From Polycladomyces subterraneus (GTDB lineage Bacteria > Bacillota > Bacilli > Thermoactinomycetales > JIR-001): a stretch of DNA of 64,000 bases. The position numbers and the translations under genes were made by a program. Position 1 is the first letter of the stretch; each line of letters starts with the position of its first letter. The stretch lies in assembly GCF_030433435.1 (NCBI RefSeq), contig NZ_JANRHH010000013.1, positions 62,001-126,000 on the forward strand. The letters run 5' to 3'. This document shows, in pieces, positions 46,918 to 55,706 of this stretch. The notes under the pieces are model-generated. The model was not told the origin of the DNA and searched no databases. It saw only the letters and a program-made list of their open reading frames with translations.

Positions 46918-47637
46918 TCAATGAATGACGTGGATCGTATACATCAAAAACATACCACAGATTGCCCCGCCCAATGCCCACTTGCGATCCAATATCCATG
47001 CCCGGGGTGCCACTTCACGCACCATCATCCCCATCATCACCGTAATTGCCAGCATGAGCCCCACCGCAATCACATTCGGGGCGTCTCGCCACCATCCTGT
47101 TCCCATCCAGGTTCCGACCGGCAGAGCACCACCGGCAAGGAGACTGTAAGCCAGCACCATCATGCGTGGGCGACGTGCCGCCATCATCGGCAAAGCCATG
47201 CCAATGCCCTCGGGTACATTGTGCAGTGTCAGTGCGATCACTAGGGCGATTCCCGTTTCCGTATGAAGATCAAACCCGACTCCGATGGCAGCTCCCTCAG
47301 GAATGTTGTGTAAAATGACAGCGACAGCCATCACATTGCCGACCCGCCTCATTCCATCCTCGGATGACTCGAAAGACGTCGGTGAACTGTGGCGATGAAA
47401 CAGCAACATCCACAGCAAGCCCAATGAACTTCCCATCATAATATGAGGCCAAGAGCCCCAGTTCCACACCAACGGAAACAGGTGCAACAACGCCACAAAT
47501 GTCAATGCACCAGCGGACAATCCCAATGCCGCTGCCAATCCGCGCTCGGAAAACGGCTTCTCCCTCCCGATCACCATGGCTGCACCCGCCACCGTCGTCA
47601 AACCGGAGCACATGCTGAAAAACAGCGCCTCATTCAT
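46918..47637 (-). CDS. ZIP family divalent metal transporter
   Basis: A 239-residue membrane protein with about eight helices. The two ZIP metal-binding helices are intact: AVAVILHNIPEGAAIGVGFD and ALTLHNVPEGIGMALPMMAA. ZIP proteins move zinc, manganese or iron into the cytosol. It lies 12 nt after mntP, a manganese exporter, and 25 nt before ywlE, so the three form one operon. Metal specificity cannot be read from the sequence. Confidence 0.92.
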   Translation of the reverse strand: MNEALFFSMCSGLTTVAGAAMVIGREKPFSERGLAAALGLSAGALTFVALLHLFPLVWNWGSWPHIMMGSSLGLLWMLLFHRHSSPTSFESSEDGMRRVGNVMAVAVILHNIPEGAAIGVGFDLHTETGIALVIALTLHNVPEGIGMALPMMAARRPRMMVLAYSLLAGGALPVGTWMGTGWWRDAPNVIAVGLMLAITVMMGMMVREVAPRAWILDRKWALGGAICGMFLMYTIHVIH

Positions 47638-47649
47638 CCCGAGCGCCCC

Positions 47650-48213
47650 TCACCATAGGAAATGCACACCCAGATACAACAGGATCGCTCCGCCGAAAAT
47701 TTCGCCGTATTCCCCAATCCAAGCGCCAGCCCGACGACCTGCCGCCATGCCCAAAATGCCCAGGGTTCCGCCCGATACACCGGACAACAGCGCCGCTCCG
47801 ATCACGTTGCTGTGAAACAACCCCAACGACAACCCAGCTGAAAGTGAATCCAGACTGACGCTCAACGCAAACAGCATCATACCCCAAAAAGAATTGTGAT
47901 GCAGCACCGTACACTCGTCCGATCCCCGGAATCCCTGCACCAGCATGTTGACACCGAGAAAACACAACAGACCACCGCCTACCATCGCGGCGAGATTCCC
48001 GACAAGGACACTGACATATCGCCCCAGCCACATCCCAAATAAAGGGAGTAACACGTGAAACATTCCGATGATACCACTGATCTTGAGTGCCCTAGAACGG
48101 CGGATTCCCCTCAATCCCAATCCCACACCGAGGGAGAACGCATCCATGCCCAATGCGACGGCAATCAAAACCAAGGTCATCCATTGTCCCCATTGCGGCA
48201 AGGAAAGACTCAC
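47650..48213 (-). CDS. mntP: Manganese efflux pump MntP (YwlD)
   Basis: A 187-residue protein with six helices formed by two repeats, each with an acidic metal site: AVALGMDAFSLGVGLGLRGI and ALSVSLDSLSAGLSLGLFHS. It exports Mn2+ from the cytosol. Location between ywlC and ywlE matches B. subtilis ywlD. GGGGGAGGAG precedes the start. I searched the leader by eye for a yybP-ykoY riboswitch and did not find a supported one. Confidence 0.92.
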   Translation of the reverse strand: MSLSLPQWGQWMTLVLIAVALGMDAFSLGVGLGLRGIRRSRALKISGIIGMFHVLLPLFGMWLGRYVSVLVGNLAAMVGGGLLCFLGVNMLVQGFRGSDECTVLHHNSFWGMMLFALSVSLDSLSAGLSLGLFHSNVIGAALLSGVSGGTLGILGMAAGRRAGAWIGEYGEIFGGAILLYLGVHFLW

Positions 48214-48310
48214 GTCATCTCCTCCCCCGTGCCTGTCCCGCTAGTCTTCACATGGATATGCGGTTCAAACCGGAAAAAGAACAAAGGCAGGGGGCTTGCA
48301 TTTTCCCGTA
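48214..48310 (-). other. mntP leader
   Basis: This is the 97-nt gap between the terminator of the ywlC unit and mntP. It ends in GGGGGAGGAG before the mntP start. No clear promoter or riboswitch was recognised. Confidence 0.4.
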
Positions 48311-48342
48311 CAAAGAAAAAAAGACGGGAATGCGATCCCGTG
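48311..48342 (-). terminator. Intrinsic terminator after the ywlC 3' region
   Basis: Perfect 6-bp arms ACGGGA/TCCCGT (48324-48329, 48336-48341) are followed on the minus strand by CTTTTTTTCTTTG. It lies about 400 nt beyond the ywlC stop, with repeat copy C in between. Confidence 0.85.
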
Positions 48343-48745
48343 AGACTGCTGACAATGGTCGAGAGGTTGGTTCTGATGAGTCGGTCCGTTCACATTCCCG
48401 GCGCTCAACTTACATGCAAAGAAGCTATATCTAGGCCGCTTGAGTTTGGGGAACGCAGGATGCGGGCAAAGTACGCTTCCGAATGGAAATGGCCCGCGAA
48501 TGATTCCTGCGCTTTTCGAATCGAAGCTGAGTAGGGCTTGATCAGCCGCTCTCCTGGCTACATTGCATCCTTGCTCCGTAGCAACAGCAAAAGTTACTCG
48601 ATAGGAAACCGAACCCGCTACCCTAATAGAGGGTGGCCGTATTTCCGCGAACGACCTTTGAACGCAGCCATTTAGAAGCGAGAGGGAAAACAGTGCACCC
48701 GGAAAGTAATCAAACACTTTGTCAGCGGTCTGGCTGGGAATCCCC
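48342..48745 (-). repeat. Structured 3'-UTR repeat element, copy C (after ywlC)
   Basis: This is the most complete copy. An outer stem CGCAGGA/TCCTGCG (about 48454-48460, 48510-48516) encloses an inner stem GCGGGC/GCCCGC (about 48463-48468, 48493-48498). It is followed by TTTTCGAATCGAAGC and GGGCTTGATCAG (plus strand). The terminator-proximal end reads GACTGCTGACAATGGTCGAG on the plus strand. A second module GAGGGTGGCC plus GTATTTCCGCGAACGACC lies at 48629-48657. No ORF is supported in these 400 bases. Confidence 0.65.
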
Positions 48746-49840
48746 TCAGCTTGACTCTGACTCCTCCGCATGGATGATACGCCCTTCTGCCGCTTTCTGC
48801 AGGCGGTTCATCACCGTAAACCAGATCCCGTCTATGGGGAAGGATTCCGCCAAAATATAATCAGCTCCCAATTCGTCAAACCGACGCAAGGCGGCGTACA
48901 AACCACGGGCCACGCTTTCGGGTTCGGACCGCCTGCCGCAGGAGATCACCCAATCCGCTTCGTAGCGCATCAATCGCTCATCCGTGGTCAAAATACCGAC
49001 ACGGCGCCCCTGTGCGGTGGCATCATCAGCTAACCGCTGAATGGTGCGCATCATATCGTCTTCCGCTCCTGCTACCAACCACATCTCGCCGTTCGGGGCA
49101 TAGTGGCGGTATTTCATGCCCGGCGACCGGGGGCGCTGCGCTTCCGCGTGCAGCCCGGAATCTATCCGCACCTCACCAACGGCGTCCTTCAGCGCTTCCA
49201 ATGTAATGCCACCCGGACGAAGTAAGATCGGAATCTTCTCCGTCACATCGACAACGGTGGATTCCACTCCGACACCCGCCGGGCCGCCATCGAGCAGCCC
49301 GTCAATCTTTCCTGCGAGATCCTCCCATACATGCTCAGCCTCCGTCGGGCTGGGGCGTCCGGATCGATTGGCGCTGGGTGCTGCCACCGGAACCCCCGCC
49401 TCCTGGAGCAAAGCGAGGGCTACCGGGTGGGAGGGCATTCGCACCCCGACAGTATCCAGCCCGGCAGTCACCGAAGGAGCAACCGTGCCCCGGTGCGGAA
49501 GAATCAAGGTCAACGGACCGGGCCAAAACCGCTCGATCAACACCCGGCCTGTCTCCGGCAAAGTGGAAACCAGCTCATCCAACTGTTCCCGTTTGCCGAT
49601 ATGCACGATCAGCGGGTTGTCACTCGGCCGGCCTTTTGCCTGGAAGATTTTCTTGACCGCTTCATCGGACCGGGCATCTGCACCCAATCCGTACACGGTT
49701 TCCGTAGGGAATGCGACCAATTTCCCCTCCTGCAACATGCTGGCCGCTTCTCGAATGCCGATCTCCCGTTTCAACCCATCCACCGAAGCGTGCGGTTGTT
49801 CAATGATCCATCTTCTGGTTTCTACTCGCACTGCCGTCAC
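48746..49840 (-). CDS. ywlC: Threonylcarbamoyl-AMP synthase (Sua5/YwlC)
   Basis: A 364-residue Sua5-type enzyme. The YrdC domain has EGKLVAFPTETVYGLGADAR, IFQAKGRPSDNPLIVHIG and the later SANRSGRPSPTEAEHVWEDL. The C-terminal Sua5 domain (about 245-355) follows the linker SPGMKYRHYAPNGEMWLV. It makes threonylcarbamoyl-AMP for t6A modification of tRNAs at position 37. It overlaps the upstream GNAT gene by four bases. The long Sua5 form matches B. subtilis YwlC. Confidence 0.95.
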   Translation of the reverse strand: MTAVRVETRRWIIEQPHASVDGLKREIGIREAASMLQEGKLVAFPTETVYGLGADARSDEAVKKIFQAKGRPSDNPLIVHIGKREQLDELVSTLPETGRVLIERFWPGPLTLILPHRGTVAPSVTAGLDTVGVRMPSHPVALALLQEAGVPVAAPSANRSGRPSPTEAEHVWEDLAGKIDGLLDGGPAGVGVESTVVDVTEKIPILLRPGGITLEALKDAVGEVRIDSGLHAEAQRPRSPGMKYRHYAPNGEMWLVAGAEDDMMRTIQRLADDATAQGRRVGILTTDERLMRYEADWVISCGRRSEPESVARGLYAALRRFDELGADYILAESFPIDGIWFTVMNRLQKAAEGRIIHAEESESS

Positions 49841-50322
49841 CCTTTTTTGTCCATTTCCCCTTTCATGATATCATACTCCCCCATGTCCAGCCGCATCAAT
49901 GTTCCCGCATTGGCGCGTATCTGCCGGACATGATCGGATTCCCGCATCTCCCTGGGTGCCTTGTCCCATTCGACAGGTTGAAATCCCAACGCCAAAAACA
50001 GCGGATGAACAGACTTGGACAGTAAAAACAAATCTAGCAATTGCAACCGTTTGGCCAATGCCATCGCCGCCCCGAACATGGAAATGCCCAGATCAGGATT
50101 CCACGCTTGCCGTTCGACCACGAATGAGCGCAACAAACCGGATCGCCCATACACTTCCATGCCCAACGTACCCGCCAGTCTCTCTTTTTCGGGGGCATTT
50201 GGACGTTCCGCCACCAAAAAGCGTTGTACATGCTCGTCCACACCGCCCGCATACAAACCCGCCCCTTCCAGCATTTCTACGATGGCAGGGAGGTCCCCCG
50301 TCCGCGCCAATCGCACGCGCAT
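49837..50322 (-). CDS. ywlB: GNAT family N-acetyltransferase (YwlB-like)
   Basis: A 161-residue GNAT-fold protein. MRVRLARTGDLPAIVEMLEG is a typical beta1-alpha1 start, and LLRSFVVERQAWNPDLGISM with the fold-typical LDLFLLSKSVHPLFLALGFQ form the acetyl-CoA and motif-B regions. The classic Q/R-x2-G-x-G/A loop is degenerate (DLGISMFGAAM). The substrate is unknown. Position upstream of ywlC matches B. subtilis ywlB. GGAGAGGG precedes the ATG at 50322. Confidence 0.8.
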   Translation of the reverse strand: MRVRLARTGDLPAIVEMLEGAGLYAGGVDEHVQRFLVAERPNAPEKERLAGTLGMEVYGRSGLLRSFVVERQAWNPDLGISMFGAAMALAKRLQLLDLFLLSKSVHPLFLALGFQPVEWDKAPREMRESDHVRQIRANAGTLMRLDMGEYDIMKGEMDKKG

Positions 50323-50374
50323 AAATCCACCCTCTCCTTTTCCCGTGAATCTATCACTGGAAATCTATGCACGC

Positions 50375-50414
50375 CAAAGAAACAATAGAACCCCGTTCCG
50401 ATTGGAACGGGGTG
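50375..50414 (-). terminator. Intrinsic terminator after spoIIR
   Basis: Perfect 10-bp arms ACCCCGTTCC/GGAACGGGGT (50390-50399, 50404-50413) with a GATT loop are followed on the minus strand by TTCTATTGTTTCTTT. The 204 bases between it and spoIIR (50415-50617) hold no gene. The end of that stretch reads GCAGACTGCACATCGTGAGT and may be a very diverged relative of the 3'-UTR repeats. Confidence 0.8.
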
Positions 50415-50617
50415 AGAGACTCACGATGTGCAGTCTGCCGCTGAATTTCCCTCTTTCCTGTTTCTCTTCACTCACCTTTACTCCACTCTGCCCATTGCCG
50501 CACAAAACCCAAGGTATGGGTAAGCCTTTTCGTTACAGATGAAGCCTCCTGACAGCCCAAGCCGACCAAAGAAAAGGATCTGGTGTTTTCGTCTTGTGAA
50601 GTGTCAAAACCTCCATC

Positions 50618-51334
50618 TCACTGATCCGCATCCCATAATCCGGAGAAAAAATCCTTCAGCGAATCCCACAGGAAGGAACGCACCTGTACTGGCTTTTCCT
50701 CGGACTGGGAGGATTCCTGTGCCGGAGCGGCCAAAACTTCATTCGTCCCCATCGCCGAGAGCCGCTGCTCCTTGGTTTGGGGGACGGCATCCCCATTGCT
50801 CATGTCGACGAAACACAATGGCGGAAACAGGACACACCACCAATTATCTCCTTGACCCTTTCCGATGGTGATGCGCAACGCTTCGTAATAACCGGCAGGA
50901 TATACCTGATCACCGTACAGTTTGGTCGGAAACGGAACCAGACCGAAATCGACTTTCACCGGGTAGGTATACCCGTGTTGTCGAACGGTTCGTTCCGCGA
51001 TCGTATGGAACAACGGCAGGCGTGAACGAATGGCCTGACGTGCCTCCACGATATTTCGCGGCCGCTGTGCCCATGTCCCGATCTCGGCGATCACGGCATC
51101 GCGCACCTGTCGCTTCAGCCACTGATCTTGCGCACTGTTGCTGTTGGCCAAAATACGCAACCGAATTGCCTGTTTGGGGATTACAGGTTTCTTCTCCCCT
51201 TGCTGGGGCGGTGTCGACTGAGCCGCAACACTAATCACCGCACTATCCGATACTTTGTCTTCCATCCAAAGCCAACCCCATGTGCAGAAGACAATGATCG
51301 CCAATATCCATCCATAAGTTCGTAATAAAGGCAT
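50618..51334 (-). CDS. spoIIR: Stage II sporulation protein R
   Basis: A 238-residue secreted or anchored signalling protein. The N-terminal hydrophobic segment is TYGWILAIIVFCTWGWLWME. The SpoIIR domain contains AIRLRILANSNSAQDQWLKR, GYTYPVKVDFGLVPFPTKLY and DNWWCVLFPPLCFVDMSNGD. It is made in the forespore under sigma-F and triggers SpoIIGA processing of pro-sigma-E. The ATG at 51334 has GAGGAGGAGG about nine bases upstream; earlier ATGs lie inside that site. The C-terminal tail is rich in Glu, Ser and Gln and longer than the core family domain. Confidence 0.95.
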   Translation of the reverse strand: MPLLRTYGWILAIIVFCTWGWLWMEDKVSDSAVISVAAQSTPPQQGEKKPVIPKQAIRLRILANSNSAQDQWLKRQVRDAVIAEIGTWAQRPRNIVEARQAIRSRLPLFHTIAERTVRQHGYTYPVKVDFGLVPFPTKLYGDQVYPAGYYEALRITIGKGQGDNWWCVLFPPLCFVDMSNGDAVPQTKEQRLSAMGTNEVLAAPAQESSQSEEKPVQVRSFLWDSLKDFFSGLWDADQ

Positions 51335-51399
51335 GACTGCCGACCTCCTCCTCATTCTCACCCACCAGTATGGACAGGCTGAGGGGGATTTAATCGCCG

Positions 51400-52284
51400 T
51401 CATGCCGGATTTTTTCGGATGTTCGCACACACGACCCGCGGAATCCCCGTCAAGTCGTTCGTCACATCCACCCGCACATCCATTGGTAATTGTTGAAGCA
51501 TCGCGGAAACCGCGTCACTTTGACCCGCTCCCACTTCAAATGCAACCAAAGCCGGATTATCCAACACACCGGGCAACTGCCCGATGATGCGTCGATACAC
51601 CTCCAACCCGTCGGCACCGCCGTCCAAAGCCAAGACTGGTTCAAAATCACGCACTCGCTTTTCCAGTGTTGGAATCACATCGCGGGGGATGTACGGGGGA
51701 TTGGAAACGATCAACTGGGCACGCTTTCCTGTTGTGGCCAGCGGCGCCAGTAAATCCCCCTGCCGCCACACAATCCGATTTCTGACCCCGTGGCGTTCCG
51801 CATTGGCTTGTGCGGTGGCAAGGGCTTCGGGAGAAAGGTCGATGGCCCATACTTCCCAATGCGGACGCTCGCACGCCAATGTGACGGCGATGGCGCCACT
51901 GCCCGTTCCGATATCAACCACACGAATGGGGTGGCGTCCAAAAATCCGATCCGCCTCCACCAATACCCGTTCCACCAGGACTTCCGTCTCTGGTCGGGGA
52001 ATCAACACCGAAGGGTCGACGCAAAACGAGCGACCAAAAAACGACTGCTCACCGATCAGATATTGCAGTGGTTCCCCTGACGCAGCGCGCATCACCCACG
52101 TTTGGAAACGATCAGCCGCTTCCTCCGGCAAGGGTTCGTCCAACTGGGTGAAAAAACGAGTACGGTCCCAACCCAATGCGCTCCGCAGCAGCAATTCGGA
52201 TTCGAACCACGCTGACTCCCCATGTTCTCCCAGATGTTCCGCCGCCCATCGGTAAGCCTCTTTCACGCTAGAAAAAGTAGACAT
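51400..52284 (-). CDS. prmC: Release factor glutamine methyltransferase
   Basis: A 294-residue SAM-dependent methyltransferase that modifies the Gln of the GGQ motif in RF1 and RF2. The catalytic NPPY motif is in LIVSNPPYIPRDVIPTLEKR, and the SAM site is VVDIGTGSGAIAVTLACERP. An N-terminal helical domain (about residues 1-90) recognises the release factor. The ATG at 52284 has AAGGTGG seven bases upstream. It lies 311 nt downstream of prfA, a longer gap than usual for this pair. Confidence 0.96.
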   Translation of the reverse strand: MSTFSSVKEAYRWAAEHLGEHGESAWFESELLLRSALGWDRTRFFTQLDEPLPEEAADRFQTWVMRAASGEPLQYLIGEQSFFGRSFCVDPSVLIPRPETEVLVERVLVEADRIFGRHPIRVVDIGTGSGAIAVTLACERPHWEVWAIDLSPEALATAQANAERHGVRNRIVWRQGDLLAPLATTGKRAQLIVSNPPYIPRDVIPTLEKRVRDFEPVLALDGGADGLEVYRRIIGQLPGVLDNPALVAFEVGAGQSDAVSAMLQQLPMDVRVDVTNDLTGIPRVVCANIRKNPA

Positions 52285-52595
52285 CAATGTTCCACCTTCT
52301 CTTCCAAAACGTCCGGAAACAACACTCGCGATCTCGGGTGTACTGTTTACCCTCTTGCTCCTATTTCAACAAGCGTCGCTCGTGGGAAATAGGTCGGTTT
52401 TCCCGTCGAGTGCAGAACTTAAGGCGGCGAATCAGAAGCTCCCGGTCTTGGTCATCGTCCCAAGGGGGTGATATGAGATCGGACAATTCCGATACCGCCT
52501 TGAGACGTGGGCGCACAACGCGAAAACTCCGGGAAATGGGGCTGAATTCCCAGGCTATTCCCGTTTCTCGACACGTCGTATATCTACAGGAGGTC
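52285..52595. other. prfA-prmC intergenic region
   Basis: About 310 bases without a supported gene, although prfA and prmC are usually adjacent. Bases 52429-52475 (AATCAGAAGCTCCCGGTCTT onward) contain AGAAGC followed by a CTTGG/CCAAG hairpin, resembling IS200/IS605 right ends. GACGTG (about 52504) and CACGTC (about 52573) form distant inverted arms. It is probably a relic insertion. Confidence 0.4.
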
Positions 52596-53663
52596 TCATT
52601 CCGCCTTTTTCAACAGCTCCGCCTGTTCATGCAGCGTCAATGCATCGATGATCTCGTCCAGTTCGCCATCCAGCACCTGATCCAATTTGTGCAGTGTGAG
52701 ACCGATCCGGTGGTCGGTCACACGACTTTGCGGGAAGTTGTATGTCCGGATCCGTTCGCTCCGATCACCCGTACCCACTTGGCTCTTCCGGGCATCAGCC
52801 AGTTTGGCATGCTCCTCTTGCCGCATTTTGTCCAGCAAACGGGCCCGCAACACGCGCATCGCCTTTTCCCGGTTTTTGATTTGGGACTTCTCGTCTTGGC
52901 ATGAGACGACAATACCGGTCGGCAAGTGAGTGATGCGCACCGCCGATTTGGTCGTGTTTACGCTTTGTCCGCCCGGCCCACTGGAGCAGAAGGTGTCGAT
53001 GCGGATATCTTTTTCGTGAATCTCCACTTCCACTTCTTCCGCCTCGGGTAATACCGCCACCGTCGCAGTCGACGTGTGGATGCGACCGCCCGACTCCGTC
53101 TCCGGTACCCGCTGAACCCGATGCGCACCGCTTTCATACTTGAGCCGGCTGTATGCACCATGTCCCTGGACGGAAAAGATGACCTCCTTAAACCCGCCCA
53201 ATCCGGTGGGATTCGCATCCAGCACTTCAGTCTTCCACCCTTGGCGTTCGGCGTACCGGGTGTACATCCGAAACAAATCGGCCGCAAACAATGCCGCCTC
53301 TTCGCCGCCGGCCGCTCCGCGGATTTCGACGATCACGTTTTTCTCATCATTGGGATCCTTGGGCAACAGCAGAATGCGCAAGCGCTCTTCCAGCTGTTCC
53401 TTGCGGTCGCTCAGTTCGTCAATTTCCGCCTTGACCAGTTCGTACATCTCGTCGTCCAGTTTTTCCTGCAACATGGCCCGGGCATCGCCCAGTTGTTCGA
53501 TTACCTGCTTGTATTCGTTATAAGCCTGATATTTCTCTTCCAAGTCGGCTTGCTCCTTGGAATATTTTCGCAACAACTCAGGATTATTGATCACCCGGGG
53601 ATCGCAGAGCAATTGGCTCAGCTCTTCGTAACGCTCCCGGATGGATTCCAATCGGTCCAACAC
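52596..53663 (-). CDS. prfA: Peptide chain release factor 1
   Basis: A 355-residue RF1. The peptidyl-tRNA hydrolysis motif GGQ is at 231-233 in [20 protein letters not shown]. The stop-codon recognition tripeptide of the PxT type is PET (187-189) in [15 protein letters not shown], which marks RF1 (UAA/UAG) rather than RF2. The N-terminal coiled domain is normal. No programmed frameshift is expected for RF1, and none is seen. It heads the prfA-prmC-spoIIR group. Confidence 0.98.
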   Translation of the reverse strand: MLDRLESIRERYEELSQLLCDPRVINNPELLRKYSKEQADLEEKYQAYNEYKQVIEQLGDARAMLQEKLDDEMYELVKAEIDELSDRKEQLEERLRILLLPKDPNDEKNVIVEIRGAAGGEEAALFAADLFRMYTRYAERQGWKTEVLDANPTGLGGFKEVIFSVQGHGAYSRLKYESGAHRVQRVPETESGGRIHTSTATVAVLPEAEEVEVEIHEKDIRIDTFCSSGPGGQSVNTTKSAVRITHLPTGIVVSCQDEKSQIKNREKAMRVLRARLLDKMRQEEHAKLADARKSQVGTGDRSERIRTYNFPQSRVTDHRIGLTLHKLDQVLDGELDEIIDALTLHEQAELLKKAE

Positions 53664-53863
53664 GGATACTTCACTCCTAATCCGAAAGGAAATGCCAAGA
53701 TCAGATCTCGTATCACTTTATAATATCATACCGATTCATCCAACGGAATGGACAACCATGATACCGGAGATCGAACCACCCTTTTCTGTATCGCATAAAC
53801 GTTTGTTGGTAAAATAAAGTGGAAACTGATGAATAGCACCTCATTCAAAGAAAGGGTGAAACA

Positions 53864-54907
53864 GTGGAAATCATCGTTCTCTTGCTGCTATTTCTGCCCC
53901 TCTTCATCATCATGTGGTTTGCCAACCGGGCAGACCGGTACCGTTTGTCCGATTCAAACGGCACAGGGACGGTGTGGGCCGTTTTCTGTTATCTTTCGCT
54001 CGTTCTGCTGCATTTGTTGGTTTTGGGGATGGTAAGCCTGCTGAGCTTGTTGACTTCCCTCGCCGCTTCCACTCCGATTCCGGCTGGCATGCCGGGCCCC
54101 CGCATCGATACAGCCATGTTGGAAGGGTTGAACCGAGTTGAAGTGGTTGTGATGGTAACGACACTGGCTGGTCTTATCGTATTACTGCCGTTCGTCCGCC
54201 GTCTGATTACCCGCCTCATTCCCATCGATTCGTCCAGTCGGGTTCATACGGCAGCCTTGTCGTTGTCGGCACTGATCTTTGCCTATTTAATGGCAACAGT
54301 GGCAATCGGCCTGGACAACATCGCCAAGTGGAACGAAGCCGCGCCTCGCTCAACCGCCGGTACCGTCTCTTCCATCTGGGTACAGGATATCCTGTTGGCC
54401 TTGCTCGCTTTGGTCGGTGTAGGCTGGTGGACACGCCGCCGATTCGGTGACGCATTGCAACGTCTCGGCATTGTCAAGCCCAGTATGCGCCAATTGGGAT
54501 TGGGCGTTGGCATCGGTTTGGTGATGGTGGTCGTCGCCCAAGTCGTGGAACAATTACTATATGCAGTCGGTATCCCCGTCGATCCGCACGTGGAAAAAGT
54601 GACTGAGCAAGTCATCGGGCCGCTGTTCTCCTCGATTCCAGGCATCCTCACCCTGGGATTGGCGGCCGCATTGGGGGAAGAAAGCGTCTTCCGTGGCGCC
54701 TTGCAACCACGGTTCGGGATTTTTTTCACTTCCGTTCTGTTCTCGTTTATCCACAGCAATTACGGTCTGTCCATCTCTACGCTGATCGTGTTCCTTCTCG
54801 GTCTGGTGTTGGGATGGATTCGACGTCGGTACAATACCGTCACGTCGATGGCCGTACACGCGACGTACAACATCACTTTAGGTGTATTGACACAATTTCT
54901 GCGTTGA
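53864..54907 (+). CDS. CPBP family intramembrane metalloprotease
   Basis: A 347-residue membrane protein with about eight helices. The CPBP/Abi motifs are complete: EE-x3-R (Glu272, Glu273, Arg277) in LGEESVFRGALQPRFG, His297 in FSFIHSNYGLS and His332-x3-Asn336 in AVHATYN. Members act as CAAX-type proteases or in bacteriocin self-protection; the substrate here is unknown. The GTG start at 53864 has AAAGGG seven bases upstream. It is the only complete plus-strand gene in the last 20 kb and diverges from prfA. Confidence 0.9.
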   Translation: MEIIVLLLLFLPLFIIMWFANRADRYRLSDSNGTGTVWAVFCYLSLVLLHLLVLGMVSLLSLLTSLAASTPIPAGMPGPRIDTAMLEGLNRVEVVVMVTTLAGLIVLLPFVRRLITRLIPIDSSSRVHTAALSLSALIFAYLMATVAIGLDNIAKWNEAAPRSTAGTVSSIWVQDILLALLALVGVGWWTRRRFGDALQRLGIVKPSMRQLGLGVGIGLVMVVVAQVVEQLLYAVGIPVDPHVEKVTEQVIGPLFSSIPGILTLGLAAALGEESVFRGALQPRFGIFFTSVLFSFIHSNYGLSISTLIVFLLGLVLGWIRRRYNTVTSMAVHATYNITLGVLTQFLR

Positions 54908-54911
54908 ACAA

Positions 54912-54937
54912 CAAAGGACCGGTAATCCGGTCCTTTG
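54912..54937. terminator. Bidirectional hairpin between the CPBP and yhcN-like genes
   Basis: Perfect 11-bp arms (54912-54922, 54927-54937) with a TAAT loop lie five bases after the CPBP stop. The arms end in AAA and TTT, giving short T tails both ways. It also closes the minus-strand yhcN-like unit. Confidence 0.7.
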
Positions 54938-55019
54938 AGACTGCATATCAAGTTCCGTAAACAGCCGTCTCCCTCCCCCGATCCGCGTCCGTACGTCAAG
55001 GTAGTAAAAACACAGGGTT

Positions 55020-55117
55020 CTTGAATCGGGAGCGCAGGCGCGGGCAAAGCACGCTTTGCTTTATCCATTCCGGCGCTTTTCGCCCAATCGGGAGATGGCC
55101 TTCGTTTACCTGGACAC
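55020..55117 (-). repeat. Structured 3'-UTR repeat element, copy D (after the yhcN-like gene)
   Basis: The sequence contains GAGCGCAGGCGCGGGCAAAG on the plus strand, nearly identical to the GCAGGATGCGGGCAAAG block of copy C. It is followed by an AAAGC/GCTTT hairpin and GGCGCTTTTCGCCCAATCGG, equivalent to the outer arm. It lies between the lipoprotein stop (55118) and the hairpin at 54912-54937, again in sense orientation. Confidence 0.6.
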
Positions 55118-55594
55118 TCACTGCCGAAACGGATTGAGCCACTCCAACCAGCCACTTCGCCAACGCACGTGGATGTGATAACGAGGCATGGCCACCGTCA
55201 GGCGGCGGTACACCTCCTGTTTGACGGCCGTCATCTCGGCTGCGGTTAAGCCGGGTTCGGGCATGATGGAGACTTGTGCGTTGCCCCCCAACACCTCCAC
55301 CCTGGCGTCACGAACTCCCCTCACCTGCTTGGCCATCCGAGCCATACGATGCATATCGCCCGTCACTGTATGCGTGTACCAGTCTCCTACCCGCAGATTG
55401 GGATTGGCGTTGGTGATGCCCATATAACCGTCGTCCCGGTTGAAGCGATGAAACTCATTTCGGTCCGTAGCCCGCTCATAGCGAATATGACCCGACCCGT
55501 TCTTCGCCGTGCCTTCGCGATTGGCGGGCCCACATGAAGTGCATACCAAACTGAGCGCGACCAAAGTCCCGATCCACCATCCTATCCGTCGCAT
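55118..55594 (-). CDS. YhcN/YlaJ-like sporulation lipoprotein
   Basis: A 158-residue exported protein. The N-terminus (IGWWIGTLVALSLVCTSCGP) is a signal peptide with a lipobox-like end at Cys21, though the -3 position is atypical. The mature part has MARMAKQVRGVRDARVEVLG, followed by NAQVSIMPEPGLTAAEM, the characteristic pattern of YhcN/YlaJ spore proteins, in which a secretin-like fold assesses neighbouring residues. Such proteins are found in spore membranes or coats. GGAGG lies upstream of the ATG. Function is unknown. Confidence 0.8.
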   Translation of the reverse strand: MRRIGWWIGTLVALSLVCTSCGPANREGTAKNGSGHIRYERATDRNEFHRFNRDDGYMGITNANPNLRVGDWYTHTVTGDMHRMARMAKQVRGVRDARVEVLGGNAQVSIMPEPGLTAAEMTAVKQEVYRRLTVAMPRYHIHVRWRSGWLEWLNPFRQ

Positions 55595-55706
55595 TCATAC
55601 CCACCTCCTGGGGGTAGTGTGCGCAATGCGACGGAAAATTAGTGGCCACAGCAAAGTGGACGGCTCAAGTCACGCCCGACAGTCAGGCCAGAGAAATGTT
55701 TCCATG

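Noticed and set aside
45566-46924. 452-codon plus-strand frame
   Set aside because: Antisense to rpiB and ywlE, both clear families, and it runs through the intergenic hairpin; it reads as a shadow.
48214-48310. yybP-ykoY manganese riboswitch before mntP
   Set aside because: The leader is too short after the terminator and lacks the conserved CUACC-type loop sequences I know for that class.
52472-52595. Short plus-strand coding frame after GGGGGTGAT in the prfA-prmC gap
   Set aside because: It runs into the antisense of prfA, has no family-like sequence, and the region looks like a relic element end.
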